Positions 11,900 to 23,831 of a stretch of DNA of 64,000 nt are shown here, piece by piece; positions within the stretch are counted from its first letter, which is position 1; the number at the start of each line of letters is the position of its first letter. Made by a program: the position numbers and the translations under genes. The DNA is from Adiantum capillus-veneris (lineage: Eukaryota > Streptophyta > Polypodiopsida > Polypodiales > Pteridaceae), in contig CM043959.1 of NCBI GenBank assembly GCA_014529385.2, positions 85,293,029 through 85,357,028 on the forward strand, given 5' to 3'. A model generated the notes under the pieces. The model had not been told where the DNA came from. It was given only the letters and a program-made list of their open reading frames with translations, and searched no databases.

Positions 11900-14800
11900 G
11901 ATAGGTTTTACATGGGGGTTTGGTTCCAAGGTCCACCACTTGTCCAAGCTAACTCTATTGAAACATAGAGAGAAGCAAAGGTCCACCCCTTGTCTAAGCT
12001 AGGGTCCATTGAAACATGGAGAGAAGGATGCTCCACCATTTGTCCAAGGTAGGCTCCATTGAAACATGAGGAGAATCAAGGTGCACCATGTCTCCAAGAT
12101 GCTAGGCTCCATCGAAAAACATTAAACCCATGATATGTCGTAGATGAGGGGTTTACATTCAAGGTCCAACACTTGTCCAAGCTATTATTGTAGTAGCCTG
12201 AGTGTTTGGTCTCAAGATTCACCACTTTTCCACTCTATGTCATTATATTAAGAATATGTGGGTGTTAAGGTCCACCACTTGTCCAACCTATAAGGCTACA
12301 TCTTAAAGGTTATTCTTTATTACCACTTGGAGTGACCATGATAGGTTTTACATGGGGGTTTGGTTCCAAGGTCCACCACTTGTCCAAGCTAACTCTATTG
12401 AAACATAGAGAGAAACAAAGGTCCACCACTTGTCCAAGCTAGGGTCCATTGAAACATGGAGAGAAGGATGCTCCACCATTTGTCCAAGATAGGCTCCATT
12501 GAAACATGACGAGAAGCAAGCTGCACCATGTCTCCAAGATGCTAGGCTCCATCGAAATACATTAAACCCACGATATTTCGTAGATGAGGGTTTACATTCA
12601 AGGTCCACCACTTGTCCAAGCTATTATTGCTAGTAGCCTGAGTGGTTTGGTCTCAAGATTCACCACTTTTATTAAGAATATGTGGGTTTAAGGTCCACCA
12701 CTTGTCCAACCTATAAGGCTACATCTTAAAGGTTATTCTTTCTTACTACTTGGAGTGACCATGATAGGTTTTACATGGGGGTTTGGTTCCAAGGTCCACC
12801 ACTTGTCCAAGCTAACTCTATTGAAACATAGAGAGAAGCAAAGGTCCACTCCTTGTCTAAGCTAGGGTCCATTGAAACATGGAGAGAAGGATGCTCCACC
12901 ATTTGTCCAAGGTAGGCTCCATTGAAACATGAGGAGAAGCAAGGTGCACCATGTCTCCAAGATGCTAGGCTCCATCGAAAAACATTAAACCCACGATATG
13001 TCGTAGATGAGGGGTTTACATTCAAGGTCCAACACTTGTCCAAGCTATTATTGCTAGTAGCCTGAGTGGTTGGTCTCAAGATTCACCACTTTTCCACTCT
13101 ATGTCATTATATTAAGAATATGCGCTGTTAAGGTCCACCACTTGTCCAACCTATAAGGCTACATCTTAAAGGTTATTCTTTATTACCACTTGGAGTGACC
13201 ATGATAGGTTTTACATGGGGGTTTGGTTCAAGGTCCACCACTTGTCCAAGCTAACTCTATTGAAACATAGAGAGAAAACAAAGTCCCCACTTGTCCAAGC
13301 TAGTCCATTGAAACATGGAGAGAAGGATGCTCCACCATTTGTCCAAGATAGGCTCCATTGAAACATGACGAGAAGCAAGCTGCACCATGTCTCCAAGATG
13401 CTAGGCTCCATCGAAATACATTAAACCCACGATATTCGTAGATGAGGGGTTTACATTCAAGGTCCACCACTTGTCCAAGCTATTATTGCTAGTAGCCTGA
13501 GTGGTTTGGTCTCAAGATTCACCACTTTTATTAAGAATATGTGGGTGTTAAGGTCCACCACTTGTCCAACCTATAGGCTACATCTTAAAGGTTATTCTTT
13601 CTTACTACTTGGAGTGACCATGATAGGTTTTACATGGGGGTTTGGTTCCAAGGTCCACCACTTGTCCAAGCTAACTCTATTGAAACATAGAGAGAAGCAA
13701 AGGTCCACCCCTTGTCTAAGCTAGGTTCATTGAAACATGGAGAGAAGGATGCTCCACCATTTGTCCAAGGTAGGCTCCATTGAAACATGAGAAGAAGCAA
13801 GGTGCACCATGTCTCCAAGATGCTAGGCTCCATCGAAAAACATTAAACCCACGATATGTCGTAGATGAGGGGTTTACATTCAAGGTCCAACACTTGTCCA
13901 AGCTATTATTGGTAGTAGCCTGAGTGGTTTGGTCTCAAGATTCACCACTTTTCCACTCTATGTCATTATATTAAGAATATGCGTGTTAAGGTCCACCACT
14001 TGTCCAACCTATAAGGCTACATCTTAAAGGTTATTCTTTATTACCACTTGGAGTGACCATGATAGGTTTTACATGGGTTTGGTTCCAAGGTCCACCACTT
14101 GTCCAAGCTAACTCTATTGAAACATAGAGAGAAACAAAGGTCCACCACTTGTCCAAGCTAGGGTCCATTGAAACATGGAGAGAAGGATGCTTCACCATTT
14201 GTCCAAGATAGGCTCCATTGAAACATGACAGAAGCAAGCTGCACCATGTCTCCAAGATGCTAGGCTCCATCGAAATACATTAAACCCACGATATTTCGTA
14301 GATGAGGGGTTTATTTTCAAGGTCCACCACTTGTCCAAGCTATTATTGCTAGTAGCCTGAGTGGTTTGGTCTCAAGATTCACCACCTTTATTAAGAATAT
14401 GTGGGTGTTTAAGGTCCACCACTTGTCCAACCTATCAGGCTACATCTTAAAGTTATTCTTTCTTACTACTTGGAGTGACCATGATAGGTTTTTACATGGG
14501 GGTTTGGTTCCAAGGTCCACCACTTGTCCAATCTAACTCTATTGAAACATAGAGAGAAGCAAAGGTCCACCCCTTGTCTAAGCTAGGGTCCATTGAAACA
14601 TGAGAGAAGGATGCTCCACCATTTGTCCAAGGTAGGCTCCATTGAAACATGAGGAGAAGCAAGGTGCACCATGTCTCCAAGATGCTAGGCTCCATCGAAA
14701 AACATTAAACCCACGATATGTCGTAGATGAGGGGTTTACATTCAAGGTCCAACACTTGTCCAAGCTATTATTGCTAGTAGCCTGAGTGGTTTGGTCTCAA

Positions 14801-15130
14801 GATCACCACTTTTCCACTCTATGTCATTATATTAAGAATATGCGTGTGTTAAGGTCCACCACTTGTCCAACCTATAAGGCTACATCTTAAAGTTATTCTT
14901 TATTACCACTTGGAGTGACCATGATAGGTTTTACATGGGGGTTTGGTTCCAAGGTCCACCACTTGTCCAAGCTAACTCTATTGAAACATAGAGAGAAACA
15001 AAGGTCCACCACTTGTCCAAGCTAGGTCCATTGAAACATGGAGAGAAGGATGCTCCACCATTTGTCCAAGATAGCTCCATTGAAACATGACGAGAAGCAA
15101 GCTGCACCATGTCTCCAAGATGCTAGGCTC
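11900..15130 (+). repeat. Dimeric higher-order units of about 860 bp
   Basis: Two unit types alternate here. One has ACGAGAAGCAAGCTGCACC, ATATTTCGTAGATGAGG and a short ACTTTTATTAAGAATATG segment. The other has AGGAGAAGCAAGGTGCACC, ATATGTCGTAGATGAGG, CAACACTTGTCCAAG and TTCCACTCTATGTCATTA. The first type recurs near 12,509, 13,368, 14,227 and 15,087, and the second near 12,069, 12,931, 13,791 and 14,651, both about 860 bases apart. The pair was therefore amplified as a dimer, more recently than the surrounding units. The pattern loosens after 15.3 kb. Confidence 0.8.
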
Positions 15131-16849
15131 CATCGAAATACATTAAACCCACGATATTTCTAGATGAGGGGTTTACATTCAAGGTCCACCACTTGTCCAA
15201 GCTATTATTGCTAGTAGCCTGAGTGGTTTGGTCTCCAGATTCACCACTTTTATTAAGAATATGTGGTTTAAGGTCCACCACTTGTCCAACCTATAAGGCT
15301 ACATCTTAAAAGTTATTCTTTCTAACTACTTGGAGTTGACCATGATAGGTTTTACAATGGGGTTTGGTTCCAATGTCCACCACTTGTCCAAGCTAACTCT
15401 ATTGAAACATAGAGAGAAAGCAAAGGTCCACCCCTTGTCTAAGCTAGGGTCCATTGAAACATGGAGAGAAGGATGCTCCACCATTTGTCCAAGATAGGCT
15501 CCATTGAAACATGACGAGAAGCAAGTTGCACCATGTCTCCAAGATGCTAGGCTCCATCGAAATACATTAAACCCACGATATTTCGTAGATGAGGGGTTTA
15601 CATTCAAGTCCACCACTTGTCCAAGCTATTATTGCTAGTAGCCTGAGTGGTTTGGTCTCAAGATTCACCACTTTTATTAAGAATATGTGTGTGTTAAGTC
15701 CACCACTTGTCCAACCTATAAGGCTACATCTTAAAGGTTATTCTTTCTTACCACTTGGAGTGACCATGATAGGTTTTACATGGGGGTTTGTTCCAAGGTC
15801 CACCACTTGTCCAAGCTAACTCTATTGAAACATAGAGAGAAGCAAAGGTCCCACCCCTTGTCTAAGCTAGGTCCATTGAAACATGGATAGAAGGATGCTC
15901 CACCATTTCCAAGTAGGCTCCATTGAAACATGAGGAGAAGCAAGGTGCACCATGTCTCCAAGATGCTAGGCTCCATTGAAAAACATTAAACCCACGATAT
16001 GTTCATAGATGAGGGGTTTACATTCAAGGTCCAACACTTGTCCAAGCTATTAGTGCTAGTAGCATGAGTGGTTTGTCTCAAGATTCACCACTTTTTCACT
16101 CTATGTCATTATATTAAGAATATTAGGGTGTTAAGGTCCACCACTTGTCCAACCTATATGGCTATATTTTAAAGGTTATTCTTTCTTCTCCACTTGGAGT
16201 GACCATGATAGGTTTTTTACATGGGGGTTTGGTTCCAAGGTCCACCACTTTCCAAGCTAACTCTATTGAAACATAGAGAGAAACAAAGGTCCACACTTGT
16301 CCAAGCTAGGGTCCATTGAAACATGGGAGAGAAGGATGCTCCACCATTTGTCCAAGTAGGCTCCATTGAAACATAACGAGAGCAAGTGCACATGTCTCCA
16401 AATGTTTAGGCTCCATCGAAATACATTAAACCCACGATATGTCCTAGATGAGGGGTTTACATTCAAGGTCCACCACTTGTCCAAGCTATTATTGCTAGTT
16501 AGCCTAGTGGTTTTGGTCTCAAGATTCACCAATTTTAATTAAGAATATGTGGTGTTAGGGTCCACCACTTGTCCAACCTATAAGGCTACATACATCTTAA
16601 AGGTTATTCTTTTTTACTACTTGGAGTGATTATGATAGTTTTTACATGTAGGTTGGTTCCAAGGTCCACCACTTGTCCCAAGCTAACTCTAATGAAAGAA
16701 AGAGAGAATCAAAGGTCCACCCCTTGTCCAAAGCTAGGGTCCATGGAGACATGAGAGAAGGATGCTCCACCATTTCTCCAAGGGTAGGCTCCATTGAAAC
16801 CATGAGGAGAAGCAAGGTTGCACCACTGTCTCCAAGATGGCTATGTTCC

Positions 16850-17135
16850 TCGAAAATTATATTGTTTTTGACCACCTTGGAATGTGCATGATATGTTTTA
16901 CATGGGTTTTGGTTTTCCAAGGTCCACCCACTTGTCCAATCGATAATCCTATGTACATATATATTATAGGTAAGCAATCACTAACAACTAGATTCCCTAC
17001 GCTATCATGTCCAAGTAGCATGATGCTCTAGCATTGAATGGTCCACCACTTGTCCAACCTATACTCTCTTATGTAAGGGAGATCTCGCTATAAATTCAAA
17101 ACCTTCACGCCTAAATTTAAAATATTCCTCCCATT
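16850..17135 (+). repeat. Internal copy of the array's right-edge sequence
   Basis: This stretch matches 19,480-19,740 almost base for base. Shared pieces are TATTGTTTTTGACCAC, TGTGCATGATATGTTTT, CTAGATTCCCTAC, TATACTCTCTTATGTAAGGG, GATCTCGCTATAAATTC and AAATTTAAAATATTCCTCCC. It then jumps straight back into ordinary units (CCATTGAAACATGACGAG). The array edge has therefore been duplicated into the interior, as expected from unequal exchange or replication slippage. Gaps and extra bases here show that it is not brand new. Confidence 0.75.
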
Positions 17136-19687
17136 GAAACATGACGAGAAGCAAGTTGCACCATGTCTCCAAGATGCTAGGCTCCATCGAAATACATTAA
17201 ACCCACGATATTTCGTAGATGAGGGGTTTACATTCAAGGTCCACCACTTATCCAAGCTATTATTGTTAGTAGCCTGAGTGGTTTGGTCTCAAGATTCACC
17301 ACTTTTATTAAGAATATGTGGGTGTTAAGGTCCACCACTTGTCCAACCTATAGGGCTACATCTTAAAGGTTATTCTTTCTTACTACTTGGAGTGACCATG
17401 ATAGGTTTTACATGGGGGTTTGGTTCCAAGGTCCACCACTTGTCCAAGCTAACTCTATTGAAACATAGAGAGAAGCAAAGGTCCACCCCTTGTCTAAGCT
17501 AGGGTCCATTGAAACATGGAGAGAAGGATGCTCCACCATTTGTCCAAGGTAGGCTCCATTGAAACATGAGGAGAAGCAAGGTGCACCATGTCTCCAAGAT
17601 GCTAGGCTCCATCGAAAAATATTAAACCCACGATATGTCGTAGATGAGGGGTTTACATTCAAGGTCCAACACTTGTCCAAGCTATTAGTGCTAGTAGCAT
17701 GAGTGGTTTTGTCTCAAGATTCACCACTTTTTCACTCTATGTCATTATATTAAGAATATTAGGGTGTTAAGGTCCACCACTTGTCCAACCTATAAGGCTA
17801 TATCTTAAAGGTTATTCTTTCTCACCACTTGGAGTGACCATGATATGTTTTACATGGCGGTTTGGTTCCAAGGTCCACCACTTGTCCAAGCTAACTCTAT
17901 TGAATAATAGAGAGAAGCAAAGCTCCACCACTTGTCCAAGCTAGGGTCCATTGAACCATGGAGAGAAGGATGCTCCACCATTTGTCCAAGATAGGCTCCA
18001 TTGAAACATGACGAGAAGCAAGCTGCACCATGTCTCCAAAATGCTAGGCTCCATCGAAATACATTAAACCCACGATATTTCGTAGATGAGGGGTTTACAT
18101 TCAAGGTCCACCACTTGTCCAAGCTATTTTTGGATATAGCGTGAGTGGTTTGGTCTCAAGATTCACCACTTTTTTTAAGAATATGTGAGTGTTAAGGTCC
18201 ACCACTTATCCAAACTATAAGGCTACATCTTAAAGGTTATTCTTTCTTACTACTTGGATTGACCATGATAGGTTTTACATGGGGGTTTGGTTCCAAGGTG
18301 CACCACTTGTCCAAGCTAACTCTATTGAAACATAGAGAGAAGCAAAGGTCCACCCCTTGTCTAAGCTAGGGTCCATTGAAACATGGAGAGAAGGATGCTC
18401 CACCATTTGTCCAAGGTAGGCTCCATTGAAACATGAGGAGAAGCAAGGTGCACCATGTCTCCAAGATGCTAGGCTCCATCGAAAAACATTAAACCCACGA
18501 TATGTCGTAGATGAGGGGTTTACATTCAAGGTCCAACACTTGTCCAAGCTATTAGTGCTAGTAGCATGAATGGTTTTGTCTCAAGATTCACCACTTTTTC
18601 ACTCTATGTCATTATATTAAGAATATTAGGGTGTTAAGGTCCACCACTTGTCCAACCTATAAGGCTACATCTTAAAGGTTATTCTTTATTACCACTTGGA
18701 GTGACCATGATAGGTTTTACATGGGGCTTTGGTTCCAAGATGCACCACTTGTCCAAGCTAACTCTATTGAATCATAGAGAGAAGCAAAGGTCCACAACTT
18801 GTCTAAGGTAGGCTCCATTGAAATATGGTGAGAAGGATGCTCCACCATTTGTCGAAGCTAACTCTATTGAAACATGGGGGGTTTACGTTCAAGGTCCACC
18901 ACTTGTCCAAGCTATTAGTGCTAGTAGCATGAGTGGTTTTGTCTCAAGATTCACCACTTTTTCGCTCTATGTCATTATATTAAGAATATTAGGGTGTTAA
19001 GGTCCACCACTTGTCCAACCTATAAGGCTATATCTTAAAGGTTATTCTCTCTCACCACTTGGAGTGACCATGATAGGTTTTACATGGCGGTTTGGTTCCA
19101 AGGTCCACCACTTGTCCAAGCTAACTCTATTGAATAATAGAGAGAAGCAAAGGTCCACCACTTGTCCAAGCTAGGGTCCATTGAAACATGGAGAGAAGGA
19201 TGCTCCACCATTTGTCCAAGATAGGCTCCATTGAAACATGAAGAGAAGCAAGATGCACGATGTCTCCAAGATGATAGGCTCCATCGAAATACCTTAAACC
19301 CACTATATTTCATAGTTGGGGGGTTTACTTTCAAGGTCCACCACTTGTCCAAGCTATTATCGCTAGTATCATGGTTTGGTCTCAAGATTCACCAGTTTTC
19401 CACTCTATGTCATTATATGAAGAATGTCTGGGTGTTAAGGTCCACCACTTGTCCAACCTATAAGGCTATATCTTAAATGATATTGTTTTTGACCACTTGG
19501 AATGTGCATGATATGTTTTTCATGGGGTTTTGTTCCAAGGTCCACCACTTGTCCAAGCTAGATCTATTACATATATATTATACGTACAATATTCAACTAG
19601 ATTCCCTACCTATCATGTCCAGTAGCATGGATGCTCTAGCTTGAAGGTCCACCACTTGTCCAACCTATACTCTCTTATGTAAGGGAG

Positions 19688-19800
19688 ATCTCGCTATAAA
19701 TTCAAAACCTTCCCGCCTAAATTTAAAATATTCCTCCCAAATCTTAAATATCCCGCCTAAATTTTAAAATATCCCGCCCAAATTTTAAAATTCAAACTTT
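19688..19800 (+). promoter_or_regulatory. Possible promoter-like segment at the array's right edge
   Basis: CTATAAATT (19694-19702) is a fair TATA-like box. It is followed by three CCCGCC words (near 19,711, 19,751 and 19,772), each in an AT-rich setting such as TATCCCGCCTAAATTTTAAA. The TATA-like part, with one related word (ACGCC), also occurs in the internal copy near 17,090. It points toward the plus-strand gene at 23.9 kb, 4 kb away, whose first exon appears to be missing. No transcript evidence is available and this is only a candidate. Confidence 0.25.
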
Positions 19801-20560
19801 TTTATAAAAATTTAAATTTTACTACTTAAATTTAAAATATTCCACACGAAAATGATTTTAAATTCAAGTTTACCACAAAAAGATATCATTATACCACCTA
19901 AATTCAAATATGCAAACCTCAAAACATTATATTGTACATAAATTCAAACAAATTCAAATTAACAAGCCTAAACTGATATTAGTTTGCATAGATATGAATT
20001 TATCACACCTAAATTATGTCACCATGTTAGAGAGAGTGGTTAGAGAATTTGAACAAGGTCCACCACTTGTCCAACCTAGATACCAAGAAGGATTGAGTGT
20101 ACAAGGTATTGTTTGGAGGTCCTTATAGTCCACTGGTCTCAAGGTCCACCACTTGTGGTAAGGGTCACCAAAAAGTGTATATATTCATCCAAAGAAATAC
20201 ATGTATTTTTGGTCTACATGTCCTAGTTTAAACCATTTATGTCCATTAGGTGTATCACTAAACAACACTACTATTTTTGAGAAACAGAAGTTACAATCAT
20301 ATCTACAAATGGATTAGAGGAAAATCAACTCAGCATACATCCAGAACTCGCTACAAGAATCGACTTTAACAGATCACGCAAGTAAGTCTTCCATTCAATT
20401 TTACTAGTATTACAATGTGTTAGTTATTTGTGATATTTATGTATGTATATATACTATGTATGCATATCGCAATTAAGTGTAATTGTGTATCTGCATTATG
20501 TATGAGTATTACAATGAAATAACACAAATATACATACATACACATAGATAACACAGACGC
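19746..20560. other. AT-rich gene-free spacer with two last core copies
   Basis: The stretch is AT-rich, with words like AAATTTAAAATATTCC and CAAATTCAAATTAAC. Isolated cores occur at about 20,055 (CAAGGTCCACCACTTGTCCAACC) and 20,140 (AAGGTCCACCACTTGT, truncated). After 20,160 the core motif stops until the second array. No convincing coding frame is seen; the 72-codon frame at 19,910 looks like chance. Confidence 0.6.
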
Positions 20561-20567
20561 ACACATA

Positions 20568-20925
20568 CATGAGCATGTATTTTCAAGAGAGAGATAGCAA
20601 GATACAGAGATAGATAGAGAGAGAGAGAGAGATAAATACCTGTTTTTTAGAGAGAGGAGAGAGAAAGATAACAGATTTCACTGTGTTTATGTATGTGGAA
20701 GAGAGGAAGACGATGTATGGGAATATGTGCACGTATTTTCAAGACAGAGACAACAAGATAACAGATTTCATTGTGGTTATGTATGTGGAAGTGAGGAAGA
20801 CGATGTGTCGGAATATGTGCATGTATTTTCAAGAGAGAGACAGCAAGATAACAGATTTCACTGTGGTTATGTATGTGGAAGAGAGGAAGACGATGTGTGG
20901 GAATATGTGTATGTGTGCGGGGATA
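20568..20925 (+). repeat. GA-rich microsatellite and 90-bp tandem repeat
   Basis: A (GA)n-type stretch near 20,610-20,635 leads into three copies of a 90-bp unit. AAGATAACAGATTTCA begins at about 20,665, 20,755 and 20,845, and each unit ends with ATGTATTTTCAAGAGAG or a variant. A shortened earlier copy is visible near 20,568 (GAGCATGTATTTTCAAGAGA). Because 90 is a multiple of three, all frames stay open across the copies, which produces the overlapping long frames starting at 20,683 and 20,727. I do not consider these genes. Confidence 0.8.
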
Positions 20926-21810
20926 CTTTTAAACTATGTATCTCTGTCTTTTGAAGAGAGAGTGTGTGTGCAAGAAGAGTTACAGAGAACCATCTTCTCT
21001 ATATGGAGAAACACAGAGAGTGAGAGAGAGAGAAATACCTGTTTTTTCTCTATTCGTGAGGTGTGCAATGTCTCCCGAGAAGACTGCCCGATCCTGCCCT
21101 TCTGGAAAGCGTTGTGTACGCTGCTGTTTCTTTATCTTGTGCGCGAACTTTCAATCCTGTGCACTCCACCTGTGTGTTGTGTACGATGTCGAGCTTGCTC
21201 CTCTACGCGCGCGTATACTCCAACTGTGTGCGATCCGTGTGCGATTTCTGTGTGTTTGTTGCTCGCCTGCTTTCTCTGTGTGCGTTGCTCGTGTGCTCTC
21301 TGTGTGCCTAATCTTGATAGGGTTTATTAGAATTCCACGTATGCTACAAGTCCATGTTTTATCATAGGATTAAAAAAAACAAAAGCAATATAAAAAATTA
21401 ACCAATTCACACGACCAAAATTAAAGAAATCATGGTTGAAAATATGAAAAACATGCGTAACTCTATACTAGACCCCGCCTGGGGTGCTGCCCCAGGACCC
21501 CGCCCAGAACAATATCCCAAAATCAACCTCCCAAGCCCCGCCATCGAGAGCGCTATATTCCACATCCCCATCAAGAGCGCTACCCCCAAACCTCACGTGG
21601 AAGCGCTGCCTTGTCACCCCATTGTGGCATTTCCCTAAGACCCCGCATCTGGAGTGCTAAATGGGAACATTCTTCATTAGTGAAATTTTGAACATAAATT
21701 ATATTAGCATATACTTAAATATAATACAAATATTAACATATTAGCTATACTACTAATTTACTGTAGCAGTTCTAGATTATGTCCCATACTATATTTAAGG
21801 TGCCAAAGGT
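20926..21810. other. Gene-free stretch with GC-rich patch
   Basis: Frames of 80-215 codons cover 20.7-21.4 kb, but they are rich in Cys, Arg and Val from CTGTGTGCG-type low-complexity DNA and show no domain. Around 21,470-21,655 there is a GC-rich patch with repeated GACCCCGC words and a small inverted pair (CTGGGG...CCCCAG). This resembles the ends of decayed plant repeats, but I cannot assign it. The rest is AT-rich with nothing recognisable. Confidence 0.5.
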
Positions 21811-23775
21811 TTGGCCTTATGGTCCTAGATTTAGCCAAGTGGTCAACACATATAGGACCAAGTACACACTGTGCCACAAAACTTGGCCACCACTTCACTT
21901 GCCAAAGTTTAGGCCACATGGTCAATCCTAAGTTTCCAATGTTCTTATTATGTCACCTTTTGCCTCGTGGAAAACCTAGGCTTGTTTTCACATACTCAGG
22001 CACTTCAAGCCACAATAAATTGTCATTACTCTTCGGCAACCCTTTTGTTCAAGTCTTTGAAAAAACATTGTTTAAGGCCACCCTAAACCATTTCCATTTA
22101 GGGGTGTCTAAAACTAGCTTTTTGGCAATTCGAGAAGAAAATGGTCAAAGTTTTATACTTAGTTTTAACCACTTGACCAATTCAAATATTGGAAAGCAAG
22201 GTCTTGTAATACTTTTCTTTGGACATCACACATTAAAACTAGGTCCCTCACTTGTCCAAGCTATGCTCTAATACAATAAAGGGCTTTTGGTTTCAAGATG
22301 CACCACTTTCCCAACCTTGATTCCATTAAAGAAGCTAGCTCTACTTAGACATTTAATAGCAAGGTCCTGCAGCAGTTCAGATTGAACATTTTCCATGGCA
22401 GCTAGGTCCACCACTTATCTAAGCTATGCTCTAATAGAGTAAGGGGGTTTTGGTTTCAAGATCCACCACTTGTCCAAACTTGATTTGGGAAGCAAGGTCC
22501 TATAATAGTTTGCTTTGGACATTCACCATTACAACTAAGTCCACCACTTCTCCAAGCTATGTTCTAATACACTAAGGAGGTTTTGGTTTCAAGGAGAACC
22601 ACTTGTACGACTTTGTTTTTGGAAGTAAGGTCTTTACATAGTTCACCTTGGACCTTGGACATTGGATACTACAACTAAGCCCACCACTTGTCCAAGATAT
22701 CCTCTATATATAGCCAAAGGGTTTGGGTTTCAAGATTCACCACTTTTCCAACCTTTCTTCCATTAAAGAAAGGAGGGGCATTATAACTAGGCCCACCACT
22801 TGTCCAAGCTATGCTCTGATATAGAAAGGGGATTTTGGTTTCAAGGTCCACCACGTGTTCAACCTTGCAAGACTCAAGGGATACTTGGACATTGGAAATC
22901 ATAGTCCTATAGTAGTTGATAGGTGGCAGTGGGTATTACAACTAGGTCCAACCTATGCTCTCATATAGCAAAGAGGCTTTGCTTTCAAGGTCCACCACTT
23001 GTGCAACCTTGCTTCCATTAAAGAAATGAGGGGCTACGTAAACATTGGCAAGCAAGGTAGCAAGGTCCTAAGGTGTTTCACCTTGGATATTGGGCATTAT
23101 AACTAGGTCCACCACTTGTCCAAGCTATGCTCTGATAAAGAAAGGGGATTTTCGTTTCAAGGTCCACCATGTGTTCAACCTTTCTAATATAGAAAGGGGA
23201 TTTTCGTTTCAAGGTCCACCACGTGTTCAACCTTGAAAGACTCAAGGGATACTTGGACATTGGAAAGCATAGTCCTATAGTAGTTGATAGGTGGCAGTGG
23301 GTATTACAACTAGGTCCAACCTATGCTCTAATATAGCAAAGAGGCTTTGGTTTCAAGGTCCACCACTTGTCCAACCTTACTTCCATTAAAGAAATGAGGG
23401 GCTACGTAAACATTGGCAAGCAAGGTAGCAAAGTCCTAAGGTATTTCACCTTGGATATTGGGCATTATAACTAGGTCCACCACTTGTCCAAGCTATGCTC
23501 TGATATAGAAAGGGGATTTTTGTTTCAAGGTCCACCACGTGTTCAACCTTGAAAGACTCAAGGGATACTTGGACATTGGAAAGCATAGTCCTATAGTAGT
23601 TGATAGGTGGCAGTGGGTATTACAACTAGGTCCACCACTTGTCCAACCTATGCTCTCATATAGCAAAGAGGCTTTGGTTTCAAGGTCCACCACTTGTCCA
23701 ACCTTGCTTCCATTAATATAGCAAGGAGGATTTGGTCTCAAGGTTCACCACTTGTCCAACCTATGCAAACCTTTT
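21811..23775 (+). repeat. Second array: same 18-base core, different higher-order unit
   Basis: The first 450 bases hold diverged forms such as GGCCACCACTTCACTTGCC. From 22,240 the core GGTCCACCACTTGTCCAA returns, with flanks unlike the large array: GCTATGCTCTAATATAGCAAAG, GGCTTTGGTTTCAAGG, CTTCCATTAAAGAAATGAGG, TAGTCCTATAGTAGTTGATAG. The last marker occurs at about 22,901, 23,269 and 23,585, giving a unit of about 316 bp. The first interval carries an extra ~52-bp internal duplication (TCTAATATAGAAAGGGGATTTTCG...). A variant core with CACGTGTTCAACC occurs once per unit. The array ends about 80 bases before the start of the plus-strand gene. The 150-codon frame at 21,819-22,271 is repeat read-through. 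Confidence 0.85.
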
Positions 23776-23831
23776 TCATGTTGTAGCATGATTTTTTGTT
23801 TGAAGAGTATTTTTCTATAACTATGGATTTA

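Larger units (their letters stand above)
5170..19745 (+). repeat. Large higher-order tandem array built on the 18-base core
   Basis: The array fills about 14.5 kb. A full unit of about 420-440 bp contains four or five copies of GGTCCACCACTTGTCCAA or near variants. They are separated by recurring segments: ATAAGGCTATATCTTAAAGG, TTTTACATGGGGGTTTGG, CTAACTCTATTGAAACATAG, CTCCATTGAAACATGGAGAG and TATGTCATTATATTAAGAA. Using the TTTTACATGGGG marker I count about 35 units, at roughly 5.74, 6.19, 6.63, 6.99, 7.10, 7.54 kb and so on to 19.52 kb. Short spacings (about 100 and 360 bp, near 7.0 and 8.4 kb) show deleted or partial units. All cores point the same way. Each unit reads as a roughly 90-residue minus-strand frame, but one-base gaps break it repeatedly, so it is not treated as coding. 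The array lies between two divergent genes. Confidence 0.92.

Noticed and set aside
5353..19385. Recurring ~60-100-codon minus-strand frames (MDKWWTL..., ...SLDKGWTFASLYVSIELAWTSGGP) in almost every array unit, as if a repeated peptide gene
   Set aside because: They are the 18-base core and spacers read backwards; single-base gaps break them differently in each unit, and no unit shows frame-preserving change or a start/stop context that is kept.
20683..21367. Overlapping open frames of 143 and 215 codons
   Set aside because: They arise from a 90-bp tandem repeat and CTGTGTGCG-type low-complexity DNA; composition is dominated by Cys, Arg, Val and Glu with no domain.
21819..22271. 150-codon plus-strand frame
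   Set aside because: It lies in diverged repeat DNA of the second array and contains the core read as peptide (GPSLVQAML).
5170..23770. CRISPR-like array (short repeat, variable spacers)
   Set aside because: The spacers themselves are repeated in a fixed order as higher-order units, spacing is 40-130 bases, and the context is eukaryotic with introns and plant retroelements.
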